Positions 16,650 through 27,103 of a stretch of DNA of 64,000 nucleotides are shown here, piece after piece; within the stretch, counting starts at the first letter, position 1; every line of letters starts with the position of its first letter. Location of the stretch: the NCBI RefSeq assembly GCF_024623455.1, contig NZ_JANIPJ010000024.1:1-64000 (forward strand), written 5' to 3'. The notes under the pieces were generated by a model that was given only the letters and a program-made list of their open reading frames with translations, made no database searches and was not told the origin of the DNA. The position numbers and the translations under genes were made by a program. This stretch comes from Paenibacillus soyae. GTDB taxonomy: Bacteria; Bacillota; Bacilli; Paenibacillales; Paenibacillaceae.

Positions 16650-16672
16650 TTGTTTGGACCTCCCGGCCTTCC

Positions 16673-16701
16673 GCATAATCCAGATCGGCGTACACATACT
16701 A
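16673..16701 (+). promoter_or_regulatory. Sigma-G promoter of sspF
   Basis: GCATA, 17 bp, CATACTA: close to the sigma-G consensus (GHATR, 17-18, CATnHTA), 47 bp before the sspF start. Confidence 0.8.
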
Positions 16702-16748
16702 GCAACGTAGAGGAAAGGCAACTTAGACGTTAACAGGAGGGATTGCTG

Positions 16749-16934
16749 GTGGGTCGCAGAAGACGCGGCGTCATGTCGGAGCAGCTCAAATACGAGCTGG
16801 CGAAGGATTTAGGGTTCTATAACACGGTGCAAGAGGAAGGCTGGGGAGGCATTAAAGCCAAAGACGCCGGCAACATGGTGAAGCGGGCGATCCAGCTTGC
16901 GGAGCAGGCGGCGGCTAAGTCGCAGCAACCATAA
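16749..16934 (+). CDS. sspF: Small acid-soluble spore protein SspF (alpha/beta type)
   Basis: A 61-residue DNA-binding spore protein beginning MGRRRRGVMSEQLKYELAKD, the hallmark of SspF. The conserved GWGGIKAKDAGNMVKRAI segment follows. It binds forespore DNA. GTG start at 16749, seven bases after AGGAGG; TTG 16743 lies too close to it. Sigma-G promoter upstream, terminator downstream, so a monocistronic forespore gene. Confidence 0.95.
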   Translation: MGRRRRGVMSEQLKYELAKDLGFYNTVQEEGWGGIKAKDAGNMVKRAIQLAEQAAAKSQQP

Positions 16935-16950
16935 AGCATTTTCGAACACG

Positions 16951-16999
16951 AAGCTAAACCTCGGGCTATCATCAGGCGGCCCAGCGGGTTTAGCTTTTA
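16951..16999 (+). terminator. sspF terminator
   Basis: AAGCTAAACC / GGGTTTAGCTT arms around a ~25-nt GC-rich loop, followed by TTTTATTGTG. Confidence 0.75.
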
Positions 17000-17010
17000 T
17001 TGTGTTCCTT

Positions 17011-17019
17011 TGTTATAAT
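17011..17019 (+). promoter_or_regulatory. Extended -10 promoter of ispE
   Basis: TGT-TATAAT, a consensus -10 with TGn extension, 40 bp before the ispE ATG. The -35 region is poor. Confidence 0.5.
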
Positions 17020-17058
17020 GGGGCTTAAGCTAAAGATCGAACGGGAGAAGTTACCTTT

Positions 17059-17913
17059 ATGAAAATATACGAGAAAGCGCCTGCGAAAATAAATCTGCTT
17101 CTAGACGTGCTGCGGAAAAGGGAAGACGGCTATCACGAGGTAGAAATGATCATGACGATGGTGGATCTGGCGGATCGGCTCGAGATGGAAGAGCTGCCGC
17201 GCGATACGATCATCATTTCGAGCCAGGTCGGTTATATTCCGCTCGACGAGAAGAATTTGGCCTTCCAGGCCGCAAGGCTGATCAAGGAGCGCTACGACGT
17301 CAGGAAGGGCGTCTATATCCATCTCGATAAGAAAATACCGGTAGCCGCGGGATTAGCCGGCGGAAGCAGCGACGCGGCGGCGACGCTGCGAGGACTGAAC
17401 CGGCTGTGGGGGCTCGGCATCTCGGAAGACGAGCTGTGCGACCTTGGCGCCGAGCTGGGCTCGGACGTGCCTTTCTGCGTGAAAGGCGGCACGGCGATCG
17501 CCAGAGGTAGAGGAGAGAAGCTCGAGCATATCGACCACCCGCCGCAATGCTGGGTCGTGCTCGCCAAGCCTCCGATCAACGTCTCGACGGCCGACGTCTA
17601 TGGGAAGCTGAGAGCGAACGAGCTGAAGGAGCATCCGTCCATCGCGAATATGCGGGACGCGCTTGCCCGAGGATCGTTCCAAGATATGTGCAGCGGGCTC
17701 GGGAACGTGCTGGAGAACGTCACTCTGGAGCTGTACCCGGAGGTGCTGCAGCTTAAGGAAAGCATGCTGCGTCTCGGAGCGGACGGCGTGCTCATGTCGG
17801 GCAGCGGACCGACCGTGTTCGGTCTCGTATCGAAGGAAGCCAAGCTTCCTCGCATTTATAACGGATTAAGAGGCTTCTGCAAAGAAGTATACGTGGTAAG
17901 AATGCTTACATAG
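17059..17913 (+). CDS. ispE: 4-diphosphocytidyl-2-C-methyl-D-erythritol kinase
   Basis: A 284-residue GHMP kinase of the MEP isoprenoid pathway. EKAPAKINLLLDV at the N-terminus, the ATP-binding PVAAGLAGGSSDAAATLRGLN (about 94-114) and the C-terminal SGSGPTVFGL are intact. GGGAGAAG is the ribosome-binding site. It stands between sspF and purR as in B. subtilis. Confidence 0.96.
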   Translation: MKIYEKAPAKINLLLDVLRKREDGYHEVEMIMTMVDLADRLEMEELPRDTIIISSQVGYIPLDEKNLAFQAARLIKERYDVRKGVYIHLDKKIPVAAGLAGGSSDAAATLRGLNRLWGLGISEDELCDLGAELGSDVPFCVKGGTAIARGRGEKLEHIDHPPQCWVVLAKPPINVSTADVYGKLRANELKEHPSIANMRDALARGSFQDMCSGLGNVLENVTLELYPEVLQLKESMLRLGADGVLMSGSGPTVFGLVSKEAKLPRIYNGLRGFCKEVYVVRMLT

Positions 17914-17927
17914 GCATGACGTTCTTC

Positions 17928-17957
17928 TTGATTAAATCCGTATAAAAATGTTATATT
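17928..17957 (+). promoter_or_regulatory. purR sigma-A promoter
   Basis: TTGATT, 18 bp, TATATT, ending 39 bp before the purR ATG. Confidence 0.55.
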
Positions 17958-17978
17958 GTCAATATATTATTCGGATTT
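17934..17978 (+). promoter_or_regulatory. Candidate inverted PurBox pair at purR
   Basis: AAATCCG (17934-17940) and CGGATTT (17972-17978) are exact inverted halves. The second lies in ATTATTCGGATTT, one base from the reverse complement of the B. subtilis PurBox (AWWWCCGAACWWT). One half sits in the promoter spacer and one downstream of the -10. This suggests autoregulation; the spacing is larger than in B. subtilis. Confidence 0.45.
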
Positions 17979-17995
17979 AGTGGGGGGACATGGCT

Positions 17996-18823
17996 ATGAA
18001 AAAGTTAAAACGGAGCTCCAGGCTCGTAGAAATGACGCAGTACCTATTATCTCGTCCCCACACGTTAATTTCATTGACAGCATTTGCAGACCGATATCAA
18101 TCCGCGAAGTCCTCGATCAGCGAGGATCTGGCTATTATAAAAGAAGTGTTCGAAGAAGAAGGCATTGGCGAGCTGCAGACCCTGGCGGGGGCTGCAGGCG
18201 GCGTCAAATATATGCCGCATATGAAAGAGTCGACTGCGCTCGAGATCATGGAAGAAGTATGCCTCAAGCTGGAGCAGCCGGACCGCGTGCTTCCGGGCGG
18301 CTACTTGTACATGACGGATATGCTCGGACAGCCGGAGCTGCTTGCGGACGTAGGCCGGATGTTCGCGACGGCGTTCATGGGCCGCCGAATCGACGTCATT
18401 ATGACGGTAGAGACCAAAGGCATTCCTCTCGCGTACGCCACGGCCGCGTGCCTCAACATTCCCGTCGTCATTGTCCGCAGGGACAACAAGGTAACGGAGG
18501 GCTCCGCCGTCAGCATCAACTACGTGTCTGGCTCCAACAAACGGATCCAGACGATGTCGCTTGCCCGCAGGGCGCTCAAGGAAGAATCCCATGTGCTGAT
18601 CATAGACGACTTCATGAAAGCCGGCGGGACGATTCAGGGCATGATGGATTTGCTGCACGAGTTCAAGGCCACGGTCGCCGGCGTCGGCGTATTCGTGGAA
18701 TCCGGCGAGGTCGAGCTTGAGGAGCGTCTTCTCGAAGACTATGTCTCGCTCGCCAAGCTGACTGCGGTCGATATGAAGACGAAACAAACGAAGGTCGTCC
18801 CGGGCAACTATTTCAAAGGCTAG
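17996..18823 (+). CDS. purR: Pur operon repressor PurR
   Basis: A 275-residue repressor: an N-terminal winged helix (about 1-75, SAKSSISEDLAIIK) and a phosphoribosyltransferase-like domain with the PRPP loop VLIIDDFMKAGGT (about 198-210). PRPP relieves its binding to PurBoxes. Start ATG 17996, eight bases after GGGGGG; ATG 17990 is too close. Followed by ridA at 17 bp, an operon conserved in bacilli. Confidence 0.95.
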   Translation: MKKLKRSSRLVEMTQYLLSRPHTLISLTAFADRYQSAKSSISEDLAIIKEVFEEEGIGELQTLAGAAGGVKYMPHMKESTALEIMEEVCLKLEQPDRVLPGGYLYMTDMLGQPELLADVGRMFATAFMGRRIDVIMTVETKGIPLAYATAACLNIPVVIVRRDNKVTEGSAVSINYVSGSNKRIQTMSLARRALKEESHVLIIDDFMKAGGTIQGMMDLLHEFKATVAGVGVFVESGEVELEERLLEDYVSLAKLTAVDMKTKQTKVVPGNYFKG

Positions 18824-18840
18824 AGAGGAAGGATTCCATT

Positions 18841-19239
18841 ATGACAACGAATGCAAAGCTGCAAGTCATCTCCACAAGCGAGGCGCCGGCCGCGATCGGC
18901 CCGTACTCCCAAGCGATTAAGCTGGGGGGCTTGCTCTTTACTTCCGGACAAATTCCGCTCGACGCCTCCGGCGCGCTGGTAGAGGGCGGAATCGAGGAGC
19001 AGACGCATCAAGTGTTCCGCAATTTGAAAGCGGTTCTCGCGGAGGCGGGCGCGTCCTTCCAAGACGTCGTCAAAGCAACCGTATTCCTGAAGGACATGAA
19101 CCAGTTCGCGACGGTGAACGGCATCTATGCTTCCTACTTCGGAGAGCATAAGCCTGCCCGCTCGGCTGTAGAGGTGGCAAGGCTTCCGAAGGACGTTCTT
19201 GTCGAAATCGAAGTCATTGCATCGACATCTGTCGAATGA
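18841..19239 (+). CDS. ridA: RidA family enamine/imine deaminase (YabJ)
   Basis: A 132-residue YjgF/YER057c/UK114 protein. The signature GPYSQAIKLGGLLFTSGQIPLD and the C-terminal PARSAVEVARLPKDVLVEIEVIA with the catalytic Arg are visible. RidA hydrolyses reactive 2-aminoacrylate-type intermediates; in B. subtilis the yabJ copy is linked to purR regulation. GAGGAAGGA is the ribosome-binding site. A TGTCGAA (0A-box-like) spans its stop codon, possibly by chance. Confidence 0.94.
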   Translation: MTTNAKLQVISTSEAPAAIGPYSQAIKLGGLLFTSGQIPLDASGALVEGGIEEQTHQVFRNLKAVLAEAGASFQDVVKATVFLKDMNQFATVNGIYASYFGEHKPARSAVEVARLPKDVLVEIEVIASTSVE

Positions 19240-19302
19240 AAACGAAAAAAATTCATACTCCAAAAAATATTTTAAAATGAGCATCTTTTTACCAAAAAAT
19301 AA

Positions 19303-19330
19303 GAAGGAATTGGCACAAAAACGTGGAAGT
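19303..19330 (+). promoter_or_regulatory. Candidate sigma-H promoter of spoVG
   Basis: GAAGGAATT, 11 bp, then GTGGAAGT, one base off the sigma-H -10 core (GAAT). It ends 40 bp before spoVG. The ~60 bp upstream are strongly A+T rich, as in B. subtilis, where AbrB binds this region. Confidence 0.55.
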
Positions 19331-19369
19331 ATACACCAAGTCTCAGATAGGCAAAGGTGGTGAACACAA

Positions 19370-19651
19370 GTGCAAATTACTGATGTAAGACTCCGCCGCG
19401 TTAACTCGGAAGGACGTATGAAGGCGATCGCATCGATTACCATTGACAACGAATTCGTGGTTCACGACATTCGCGTCATCGATGGCAACAATGGGATGTT
19501 CGTAGCGATGCCTAGCAAACGTACTCCGGATGGTGAATTCCGCGATATCGCTCATCCGATCTCTTCCACGACTAGGGAGAAGATCCAAGCTGCCGTACTG
19601 GCAGAATACGAGCGCGCGGCCGATGAAGTAGCAATTGAAGAAGGCGCTTAA
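19370..19651 (+). CDS. spoVG: SpoVG
   Basis: A 93-residue SpoVG, with the conserved start MQITDVRLRRVNSEGRMKAIASIT and FVAMPSKRTPDGEFRDIAHPI. It is a DNA/RNA-binding regulator of septation and other processes. GTG start at 19370 with AAAGGTGGTGA upstream. It sits between ridA and glmU as in B. subtilis and has its own terminator. Confidence 0.96.
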   Translation: MQITDVRLRRVNSEGRMKAIASITIDNEFVVHDIRVIDGNNGMFVAMPSKRTPDGEFRDIAHPISSTTREKIQAAVLAEYERAADEVAIEEGA

Positions 19652-19691
19652 TAGCAGCTCCGTCGAGGGCTGCGGCTAGATGGTATTACAG

Positions 19692-19724
19692 GAGAAGAGA
19701 GCCTTGGCTCTCTTTTCTTTTTTT
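19692..19724 (+). terminator. spoVG terminator
   Basis: GAAGAGAGCC / GGCTCTCTTTTC stem with a tiny loop and a long T-rich tail. Confidence 0.85.
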
Positions 19725-19778
19725 TCAATATGAGCTATATTCATGTGAGGATTGGAAGGCGATAGGGAGGGTTTTACC

Positions 19779-21179
19779 TTGAAGAAAATTATGGCGATTG
19801 TGCTGGCCGCAGGGCAAGGCAAACGGATGAAATCGAAATTATATAAAGTGCTGCATCCCGTATGCGGCAAACCGATGGTCGGCCACGTGCTGGACACGGT
19901 GAAGGAAGCGGAGAGCGAGCGGACGGTCGTCGTCGTGGGGCATGGCGCGGAGATGGTAAAGGCGCGCCTCGGAGACGCGGCCGAGTTCGTGCTGCAGGAG
20001 AAGCAGCTGGGCACGGGCCACGCCGTCCAGCAGGCGGAAGCGCTCCTGGGCTCGGAAGACGGCATTACCATCGTTATCTGCGGCGATACGCCGCTCGTGC
20101 AGGCTTCGACGCTGCGTTCCATGCTGGAGCTGCACGAATCGAGCGGAGCGGCGGCTACGATCATGTCGGCGTCGTTCGAGGACCCTACAGGATACGGACG
20201 AATCATTCGCGGCGAGGACGGCACGGTACAGCGCATCGTGGAGCACAAAGACTGCTCGGCGGAGGAGCTGCTGGTCCGGGAGATCAATACGGGCACATAC
20301 TGCTTCGATAACCGCAAGCTGTTCGATTCGCTGTCGCGCGTAACGAATCAGAATGCGCAGGGCGAATACTATCTGACCGACGTAATCGGTCTCCTCAGGG
20401 AAGCGGGAGAAGTCGTTCAAGGCTACTGCACGGCGGATATCGCGGAAGCGATCGGCGTGAACGACCGCGTAGCGCTTGCCGAAGCGGAGCGTTACATGAG
20501 GGAGCGCATTAACCGGAAGCATCTGCTGAACGGCGTGACGATCATCGATCCGTCGAATACGTATATCGAAGCAAGCGTCAAGATCGGTTCGGATACGGTT
20601 CTTTACCCGGGGACGGTGCTGCGCGGAACGACGGTCATCGGCGAGGATTGCGTGATCGGTCCGGCGTCGGAGCTGACCGACGCTGTCGTTCATAACGGCG
20701 TATCGATCAAATATTCCGTTGTCGCCGAGTCCGAAGTAGGCGAGGACAGCACGGTAGGTCCGTACGCGAATCTGCGTCCCGGCTCCAAGCTTGGACGCGG
20801 CTGCAAGATTGGCGATTTCGTCGAGCTGAAAAACGCGACGTTGGACGACGGCAGCAAGGTGTCGCATCTGAGCTACGTGGGCGACGCGAAGGTCGGAAAG
20901 GAAGTCAACATTGGCTGCGGCGCGATCACGGTGAACTACGACGGCTTTAACAAGGCCCTCACGGAAATCGGCGACAACGCGTTTATCGGCAGCAACGTGA
21001 ATCTGATCGCTCCCGTGAAGATCGGCGACGGCGCTTACGTGGTAGCGGGCTCGACCGTAACGCAGGACGTGCCGGAAGGCGATCTCGCGATCGCCCGCGA
21101 GCGACAGGTGAACAAGCCGGGCTACGCGGATAAGATCCGCGCGCGCGCGAAAGCGAAGAAGGAACGGAGCCAGAAGTAA
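19779..21179 (+). CDS. glmU: Bifunctional UDP-GlcNAc pyrophosphorylase / GlcN-1-P acetyltransferase
   Basis: A 466-residue GlmU making UDP-GlcNAc for peptidoglycan. The N-terminal nucleotidyltransferase has LAAGQGKRMKSK (about 8-19); the C-terminal left-handed beta-helix (about 250-445) has the hexapeptide repeats and the acetyltransferase motif around NLRPGSKLG and YVGDAKVG. TTG start at 19779 after GGGAGGG. In B. subtilis prs follows glmU; here ctc follows directly. Confidence 0.96.
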   Translation: MKKIMAIVLAAGQGKRMKSKLYKVLHPVCGKPMVGHVLDTVKEAESERTVVVVGHGAEMVKARLGDAAEFVLQEKQLGTGHAVQQAEALLGSEDGITIVICGDTPLVQASTLRSMLELHESSGAAATIMSASFEDPTGYGRIIRGEDGTVQRIVEHKDCSAEELLVREINTGTYCFDNRKLFDSLSRVTNQNAQGEYYLTDVIGLLREAGEVVQGYCTADIAEAIGVNDRVALAEAERYMRERINRKHLLNGVTIIDPSNTYIEASVKIGSDTVLYPGTVLRGTTVIGEDCVIGPASELTDAVVHNGVSIKYSVVAESEVGEDSTVGPYANLRPGSKLGRGCKIGDFVELKNATLDDGSKVSHLSYVGDAKVGKEVNIGCGAITVNYDGFNKALTEIGDNAFIGSNVNLIAPVKIGDGAYVVAGSTVTQDVPEGDLAIARERQVNKPGYADKIRARAKAKKERSQK

Positions 21180-21228
21180 CGGAGAGCGGTCGGTTTCGTG
21201 GTTGCCGGTTCTCTTCGAGGCTCGACGT

Positions 21229-21254
21229 GATTAATTTTGGCCTCATGTGGGTAA
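21229..21254 (+). promoter_or_regulatory. Sigma-B-type promoter of ctc
   Basis: GATTAA, 14 bp, GGGTAA: one base from consensus in each box for the sigma-B promoter (GTTTAA, 12-14, GGGTAT). ctc is the classic sigma-B gene of B. subtilis. Related sigma-F promoters look similar. Confidence 0.5.
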
Positions 21255-21292
21255 CTTTATATGGAATTCCAATTCCTCGAGGAGGGTTCCAT

Positions 21293-21946
21293 ATGGCTAT
21301 TGCAATGAAGGTCGAACAACGAACGGGGGCCACGAAGGGCGACTTGCGCAAGCTCCGGATGAGCGGCCAAGTGCCGGGCGTCGTATATGGCAAGAAGCTG
21401 CAGAACGCGGCGCAAGTAACGGTTAGCGAAAAGGAATTGTCTGCGCTGCTGCGCTCCCATCCGAATGCCATCCTTGATCTGGACGTGCCGGCAGCCGGCA
21501 AGCATTCGGTCATGGTATCGGACGTGCAGCGCGACTCCTTAACGGGCAAGCTGCTGCATGTCGACTTCCACCAGATTAATATGAACGAAGCCGTGAAGGC
21601 GAATGTCCGCATCGAAGCGGTCGGCGATTCGGCAGGCGTGCGCGAGGGCGGCATTCTTTCGCTTATTCTTCATGAGCTGGAAGTACAGTGCCTGCCGGGA
21701 GACATTCCGGAAATTGTCGAGGTAGACGTGAGCGAGCTCGAGATCGGAGGCAGCTTGACCGTAGAGGATCTGAAGCTGCCGCAAAGCGTAGAAGCGAAAT
21801 CCGATCCGCAGCTTGTGGTCGTGACGGTGCTCGCGCCGCAGAAAGAGCTGAGCGAAGAAGAAGCGGAAGCGCAGGAAGTGGAGCTGCATGAAGCGGAATC
21901 CCGCTCGGAGGAAGCGAAGCACGCGGAGATTGCGACAAGCACATAG
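21293..21946 (+). CDS. ctc: General stress protein Ctc, L25/TL5-type ribosomal protein
   Basis: A 217-residue 50S subunit protein that binds 5S rRNA. An N-terminal L25-like domain (about 1-90, GDLRKLRMSGQVPGVVYG) is followed by the TL5 beta-domain (about 91-185) and a Glu-rich tail (EEEAEAQEVE). ATG 21293, eight bases after GAGGAGG; an upstream start at 21227 overlaps the promoter. Confidence 0.95.
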   Translation: MAIAMKVEQRTGATKGDLRKLRMSGQVPGVVYGKKLQNAAQVTVSEKELSALLRSHPNAILDLDVPAAGKHSVMVSDVQRDSLTGKLLHVDFHQINMNEAVKANVRIEAVGDSAGVREGGILSLILHELEVQCLPGDIPEIVEVDVSELEIGGSLTVEDLKLPQSVEAKSDPQLVVVTVLAPQKELSEEEAEAQEVELHEAESRSEEAKHAEIATST

Positions 21947-21992
21947 AATAAGGCGTATGTTGGGGTAACACGATGACATAGGAACGGCAGTG

Positions 21993-22033
21993 GCCGTCCT
22001 TGGAGCAGACACATCTGCCGATGGGACGGCTTT
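21993..22033 (+). terminator. ctc terminator
   Basis: GCCGTCC / GGACGGC stem with a nested CGGCAG...CTGCCG complementarity offset by ~30 nt, and TTTGCT after the 3' arm. Two alternative pairings are possible. Confidence 0.55.
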
Positions 22034-22123
22034 GCTGTGCTTGGGGCGGTGTTCGGGCGGGGGAGGGAGCAAATAGGAGATTGACAGTCGCTTAGAGCCA
22101 CTTCGCAAAGGCCGCGAGAGTAT

Positions 22124-22131
22124 GCTACATT
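22124..22131 (+). promoter_or_regulatory. Candidate extended -10 for pth
   Basis: TGC-TACATT, 74 bp before pth. A consensus TTGACA at 22081 is too far upstream to be its -35. Confidence 0.35.
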
Positions 22132-22157
22132 AATTACATATGGAATAGCGGCGACAA

Positions 22158-22187
22158 GCTTACGAAGTGGGTTTTCTCCGAAAACCC
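22158..22187 (+). repeat. GCTTACGAAG word plus hairpin in the pth leader
   Basis: GCTTACGAAG (22158-22167) followed by a perfect hairpin GGGTTTTC-TCC-GAAAACCC, ending 18 bp before the pth start. The same word beside a T-rich hairpin recurs at 34841 and 45502. Confidence 0.7.
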
Positions 22188-22204
22188 TGAAAGGACTGGG
22201 ACAA

Positions 22205-22765
22205 GTGAAATGGATCGTGGGGCTCGGCAATCCGGGCACGCAATATCGGGATACGCGGCATAACGTCGGGTTTATGGTCATTGACGAGCTGGCGAAGAGA
22301 TGGGGGATTTCGGTCACGCAAAGCAAGTGCAAAGCGCTGATCGGCGAAGGCAATGTCGGCGGCGTAAAGGTGGCGCTCATTAAGCCGATGACCTATATGA
22401 ATTTGTCCGGGGAGACGGCGCGGGCATTCATGGATTATTTTAAAGCGGATCTGTCGGACATGATCGTCGTATACGACGACCTGGATACGGAGATCGGCAA
22501 GCTGAGGCTGCGCTACCAAGGAAGCGCCGGCGGCCATAACGGCATCAAGTCGCTTATTCAGCACTTGGGGACGCAGACGTTTAACCGGATCCGGATGGGC
22601 ATCTCGCGCCCGCAGCCGGGCGTCGTCATCTCCGACTATGTGCTCTCGAACTTCCCGAAGGCGGAGCGGGAGAAGCTGGCGGCGATGATCGAGCAAGCGT
22701 GCGACGCGGCAGAATTCGGGCTGAAGGCGCCTTTCGAGGAGACGATGGCGAAGTTTAACCGATGA
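22205..22765 (+). CDS. pth: Peptidyl-tRNA hydrolase
   Basis: A 186-residue Pth (SpoVC) that recycles peptidyl-tRNA. GLGNPGTQYRDTRHNVGF carries the catalytic His; MTYMNLSG, DDLDTEIGKLRLR and GSAGGHNGIKS are intact. GTG start at 22205 with AAAGGACT upstream, just behind a hairpin that could limit ribosome access. Confidence 0.96.
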   Translation: MKWIVGLGNPGTQYRDTRHNVGFMVIDELAKRWGISVTQSKCKALIGEGNVGGVKVALIKPMTYMNLSGETARAFMDYFKADLSDMIVVYDDLDTEIGKLRLRYQGSAGGHNGIKSLIQHLGTQTFNRIRMGISRPQPGVVISDYVLSNFPKAEREKLAAMIEQACDAAEFGLKAPFEETMAKFNR

Positions 22766-22829
22766 ACCGTTAAATGGCGGCGATATGGGGCATACTGAAG
22801 GGTATAACCAAACTTCAGGAGGCATACAT

Positions 22830-23060
22830 ATGGCTGTAAACTACAAATGCAGACACTGCAAAACGTCGATTGGCTCGGTCGATGCGGCATCCGTTACGGA
22901 GCAGCAGCTGGGCTTCCATTTCTTGACCCCCGAAGAACGCAACGATATAATAGCGTATGACTCAAATGGAGACGTAACGGTTAATCTTGTATGCGATTAT
23001 TGCAGCGAGGCGCTGGATTCGAATCCGGACCTGCTGCTCATCGGCAATCCCCTGCAATAA
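22830..23060 (+). CDS. fin: Anti-sigma-F factor Fin (YabK)
   Basis: A 76-residue protein with CRHC near the N-terminus and CDYC (about residue 57), the zinc-binding pattern of Fin, plus the conserved LGFHFLTPEERNDII. Fin is made in the forespore and helps switch sigma-F to sigma-G. ATG start eight bases after AGGAGG. It sits between pth and mfd as in B. subtilis. Confidence 0.93.
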   Translation: MAVNYKCRHCKTSIGSVDAASVTEQQLGFHFLTPEERNDIIAYDSNGDVTVNLVCDYCSEALDSNPDLLLIGNPLQ

Positions 23061-23163
23061 ACGGTACATTAGAAATACGCGAGAACAAGCTATGCCGCCA
23101 ACTTGGCCGGATGTAGCTGTTTTTGCGTGCTCATGCATAGATTCTAAGGCGCAAGCTCTACGA

Positions 23164-23182
23164 ACCTGCTAGGCTAGCAGGT
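23164..23182. repeat. Perfect 19-bp palindrome upstream of mfd
   Basis: ACCTGCTAG-g-CTAGCAGGT, 9+1+9, ending 34 bp before the mfd start. No T run follows, so it is not a standard terminator; it does not fit the bacillar LexA box. It may be an operator or a leader hairpin. Confidence 0.75.
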
Positions 23183-23216
23183 ATTGGTTGTGTATAGAAA
23201 AGAGGTGCCGCAAACG

Positions 23217-26744
<3,528 letters not shown>

Positions 26745-26795
26745 CAAAATTCGCAATCGGGTTCCCTTTTCTGCTACAATACGAGATAAGTTTTA

Positions 26796-27077
26796 GTTCA
26801 AAAAAAGCAGTTTTCAGCACAATAGCTTATTCTCCCGATGCAGCGTTTTTTTCAAAACGCTTCCGAAGATTGAAAGAAGCTAGGAAATGAGGAGCGGTCT
26901 ACGTTTTCGAAGAAAACGACATCGTAAGCATTCGCTTAGTGGAGGCTACGTGAGCACCTGAAATGTTTCCGGAGGAAACATGCTTCGGAAGCATATGCTC
27001 AGTTCCGGCTGAATTCAAGATTCGATGTCGAGTTACTTCCTGGGAAGCTACGTGATCAAAAGTGTTTTTTTTTGAAC
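26796..27077. repeat. Structured intergenic repeat, copy 1 (282 bp)
   Basis: Bounded by GTTCAAAA...TTTTGAAC terminal inverted repeats and carrying the family words TTTTCAGCAC, GAAGATTGAAAGAAG, TGAGGAGCGG, CTACGTGAGCACC, TTCCGGCTGAAT and TGATCAAAAG. Internal hairpins include GTTTTC-gaa-GAAAAC, ATGTTTCC-gga-GGAAACAT and ATGCTTCGGAAGCAT. It fills most of the 359-bp gene-free mfd-foldase spacer. Right edge followed by TACCTAT. Confidence 0.85.
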
Positions 27078-27103
27078 TACCTATAATCGAAAGGGGATTT
27101 AGC

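Noticed and set aside
19230..19236. TGTCGAA at the ridA stop as a Spo0A site for spoVG
   Set aside because: Single heptamer within coding sequence, more than 60 bp from the spoVG promoter; may be chance.
22081..22131. TTGACA at 22081 as the -35 of pth
   Set aside because: The next -10-like box is about 39 bp away; spacing is incompatible.
26796..27077. Repeat family as ordinary MITEs
   Set aside because: Inverted ends exist, but flanking duplications are absent or inconsistent (TA only at copy 1), arms co-vary rather than being fixed, and internal modules are optional hairpins. Not excluded, only less likely.
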